In this document: one piece after another, positions 7,582 to 9,439 of the stretch
Layout of the letters: every line of letters begins with the position of its first letter
Position numbering within the stretch: position 1 is the stretch's first letter
NCBI GenBank assembly: GCA_902795765.1
Contig: CADBMQ010000131.1
Location: 1-9,439, forward strand
Reading direction: 5' to 3'
Source: Oscillospiraceae bacterium
GTDB lineage: Bacteria; Bacillota; Clostridia; Oscillospirales; Acutalibacteraceae
DNA length: 9,439 nucleotides
The notes under the pieces: model-generated
Told to the model about the DNA's origin: nothing
Database searches by the model: none
The model's input: only the letters and a program-made list of their open reading frames with translations
Program-made: the position numbers and the translations under genes

Positions 7582-8067
7582 AAAAAAGTTGGAATCGTTA
7601 TGGGTAGCGATAGCGACTTGCCTATCGTCAAAAAAGCGACTGATATGTTGCGTGAACTCGGTATCCCGTTTGAAGCGCACATCTTCTCGGCTCATCGAAC
7701 ACCGCTCGAAGCACGGGATTTCGCAGTTAATGCGAGGAAAAACGGCTTCGGAGTTATAATTGCAGTCGCAGGAATGGCAGCGCATCTCGCAGGAGCCATT
7801 GCGGCAAATACGACCTTGCCTGTTATAGGCATACCATGTAAAGGTCCGGTTTTAGACGGCGTTGACGCCCTTTTATCCACGGTACAAATGCCTTCGGGAA
7901 TTCCCGTTGCAACCGTTGCGATAAACGGAGGAGTCAATGCCGCTTTGCTTTCTGCACAGATTTTGGCAGTCGAAGACACCGAGTTGCAGAAGAAACTCGA
8001 TGAAATGCGTAAATCGGCGGCAGAAGTTGTGCTTAAAAAAGATAGCGATGTAATGTCGCAACTTTAA
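7579..8067 (+). CDS. purE: N5-carboxyaminoimidazole ribonucleotide mutase
   Basis: This 162-residue protein fits the class I PurE family, which converts N5-CAIR to CAIR in purine synthesis. The N-terminal nucleotide-binding loop is VMGSDSD (7-13). The signature SAHRTP holds the family's catalytic His at residue 39. A glycine/alanine-rich AGMAAHLAG (64-72) and VQMPSGIPVATVAI (102-115) follow. VQMPxGIPV and the Arg in SAHRTP argue for class I (mutase, working with PurK) rather than class II AIR carboxylase, which carries SAHKT-type sequence. PurK is not in view, so that assignment rests on motifs only. The segment GIPCKGPVLDGVDALLS is somewhat diverged from the E. coli form. The gene lies 25 bases after the riboswitch T-tract, and the downstream PurF-like gene starts 16 bases after its stop. 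Confidence 0.94.
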   Translation: MKKVGIVMGSDSDLPIVKKATDMLRELGIPFEAHIFSAHRTPLEARDFAVNARKNGFGVIIAVAGMAAHLAGAIAANTTLPVIGIPCKGPVLDGVDALLSTVQMPSGIPVATVAINGGVNAALLSAQILAVEDTELQKKLDEMRKSAAEVVLKKDSDVMSQL

Positions 8068-8083
8068 ATAAAGGAGAACTGTT

Positions 8084-9439
8084 ATGGGTGGATTTTTTGG
8101 AATTACGTCAAAACAGGACTGTATGCTCGATGTTTTCTTCGGTACAGACTATCATTCACATCTCGGCACTCGCAGAGGTGGACTTGCGGCTTTCGATAGT
8201 GAAATAGGCTTGCAAAGAAAAATTCATAATATCGAAAACTCGCCGTTTCGCACTAAATTCGAGAAGATTTTCGGAGAGATGAAAGGCACATCTGCGATAG
8301 GTTGTATCAGCGATATGGACCCTCAACCGTTGCTCGTTCGCTCGAATGTCGGCACCTATGCTATCTGCACAGTAGGTGCGATAACCAATTCGGACGAACT
8401 TATCGACCAGTATCTCTCGTTCAGCGGTGGTCATTTTGATGCTATGACAGGTGGCAAAGTTAATTGCACCGAGTTACTCGCTGCACTTATCAACCAAAAA
8501 AGCGACTTCGCAGACGGTATCCGTTTTGCTCAAAAGCAGATAGACGGAACTGCATCTGTGTTGATTTTGAAAGATGACGGCACAATAATTGCTGCTCGTG
8601 ACCGAATGGGCAGACTGCCTGTTCATATCGGCAAGCGTGCCGACGGTTATTCAGTTTCGTTCGAGTCGTTCGCATCAGAAAAACTCGGTTTTGTTCCGAT
8701 TCGTGAACTCGGACCTGGTGAGATTGTCGAAATCACACCCGATTCTCTAAAACAACTCGCACCACCGAGTAAAAAGAAACGCATCTGCTCGTTCTTGTGG
8801 AGTTACTACGGCTACCCGACTTCCGACTACGAAGGTATCGGAGTTGAGGCAATGCGTTATCGTAACGGCAGAATTATGGCGCAGAATGACAAGGAAAACG
8901 GCACTCTCCCCGAAATCGACTATGTAGGCGGAGTACCCGATTCGGGAACACCCCACGCAATCGGCTACTCGAATGAGAGCGGACTTCCGTTTGCCCGTGC
9001 GTTTATCAAATACACACCAACTTGGTCACGCAGTTTTATGCCGCAAAATCAAGGCGACCGTAACCGAGTTGCAAAGATGAAGCAAATCCCCGTTCAAGAA
9101 CTTATTAAAGATAAAAATCTTTTGTTTGTTGACGACTCAATAGTTCGAGGAACTCAACTTAAAGAAACGGTAGAATTTCTCTATGAATGTGGCGCTAAGT
9201 CGGTTCATATGCGTTCTGCTTGCCCACCTATTATGTATGGCTGTAAATACCTGACATTCTCCCGAAACACCAACGATATGGATCTTATCGCAAGACGAGT
9301 TATCGTTGAACTTGAAGGAGAAGAGGGATTTAAGTATATCGACGAATACTCCGATGGCACAACAGAACGTGGCAAGGCACTCAGAAAAACGATATGCGAT
9401 AATTTTAACTTCGCATCACTCGAATTTCAGTCGCTTGAA
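8084..9439 (+). CDS. PurF-family (amidophosphoribosyltransferase-like) protein lacking the Ntn nucleophile; 3'-truncated
   Basis: The frame is open from ATG 8084 (TAAAGGAG at 8069-8076, 7-base spacer) to the window end: 452 residues without a stop. The overall layout is PurF: an Ntn glutaminase-like N-terminal half and a type I phosphoribosyltransferase C-terminal half with PRPP motif LLFVDDSIVRGTQ (346-358). Cys235 and Cys380 match two [4Fe-4S] ligands of Bacillus PurF; the C-terminal CxxC ligands would lie off the edge. However, the protein begins MGGFFGITSK, with no Cys at position 2. The usual glutamine-binding RYST and HNG motifs read as ISDMDPQP (75-82) and CTVG (95-98). TAA at 8069 blocks any upstream in-frame start. 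In the phosphoribosyltransferase half the usual KNRYxGRTF loop is KYTPTWSRSF (309-318). I recall similar MGGFFG proteins annotated as PurF in gut Clostridia and Bacteroides. Family membership is clear. Glutamine-dependent 5-phosphoribosylamine synthesis is doubtful, so I give no symbol. An ammonia-dependent or regulatory role is possible. Confidence 0.9.
   Translation, partial: MGGFFGITSKQDCMLDVFFGTDYHSHLGTRRGGLAAFDSEIGLQRKIHNIENSPFRTKFEKIFGEMKGTSAIGCISDMDPQPLLVRSNVGTYAICTVGAITNSDELIDQYLSFSGGHFDAMTGGKVNCTELLAALINQKSDFADGIRFAQKQIDGTASVLILKDDGTIIAARDRMGRLPVHIGKRADGYSVSFESFASEKLGFVPIRELGPGEIVEITPDSLKQLAPPSKKKRICSFLWSYYGYPTSDYEGIGVEAMRYRNGRIMAQNDKENGTLPEIDYVGGVPDSGTPHAIGYSNESGLPFARAFIKYTPTWSRSFMPQNQGDRNRVAKMKQIPVQELIKDKNLLFVDDSIVRGTQLKETVEFLYECGAKSVHMRSACPPIMYGCKYLTFSRNTNDMDLIARRVIVELEGEEGFKYIDEYSDGTTERGKALRKTICDNFNFASLEFQSLE

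Noticed and set aside
1..9439. Search for CRISPR repeats, insertion sequences, attachment sites and tRNA genes
   Set aside because: No repeated spacers, terminal inverted repeats, transposase frames or tRNA-like cloverleafs were recognised by eye; nearly all of the window is accounted for by biosynthetic genes.

Overview
The window looks like a chromosomal core-metabolism region of an anaerobic, Clostridia-like Bacillota. The evidence is the PyrK/PyrD type 1B dihydroorotate dehydrogenase (normally NAD-linked), strong AGGAGG-type ribosome binding sites before most genes, moderate GC, and the Bacillus-like order carB-pyrK-pyrD-pyrF-pyrE. Genus cannot be named from the sequence. All genes are on the + strand, and no mobile element, CRISPR array, tRNA or rRNA was seen.

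Bases 1-7308 are the distal part of a de novo pyrimidine operon: carB (5' end cut off by the window), pyrK, pyrD, pyrF, pyrE, pyrB and pyrI. Genes overlap or lie within about 21 bases of each other, so they are almost certainly cotranscribed and partly translationally coupled. Together they make carbamoyl phosphate, condense it with aspartate (PyrBI), oxidise dihydroorotate (PyrDK), add PRPP (PyrE) and decarboxylate OMP to UMP (PyrF). pyrC, carA and any PyrR attenuator are not in view. The operon's own promoter lies off the left edge.

Bases 7309-7578 are regulatory. A consensus sigma-A promoter (TTGACA, 18-base spacer, extended TATAAT) fires straight into a ZTP (pfl-type) riboswitch. An intrinsic terminator follows, and its 5' strand overlaps the aptamer's P3 helix. 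This is a ligand-ON transcriptional switch for purine synthesis. No separate terminator for the pyrimidine operon is visible, so the riboswitch terminator may also stop read-through from pyrI.

Bases 7579-9439 start a purine operon: purE, then a PurF-family gene cut off by the right edge. The PurF-family protein is the most unusual item. Its phosphoribosyltransferase PRPP motif and two expected iron-sulfur cysteines are intact. The N-terminal nucleophile cysteine of the glutaminase domain is replaced by glycine, and the other glutamine-site signatures are missing. It should not act as an ordinary glutamine-dependent amidophosphoribosyltransferase.
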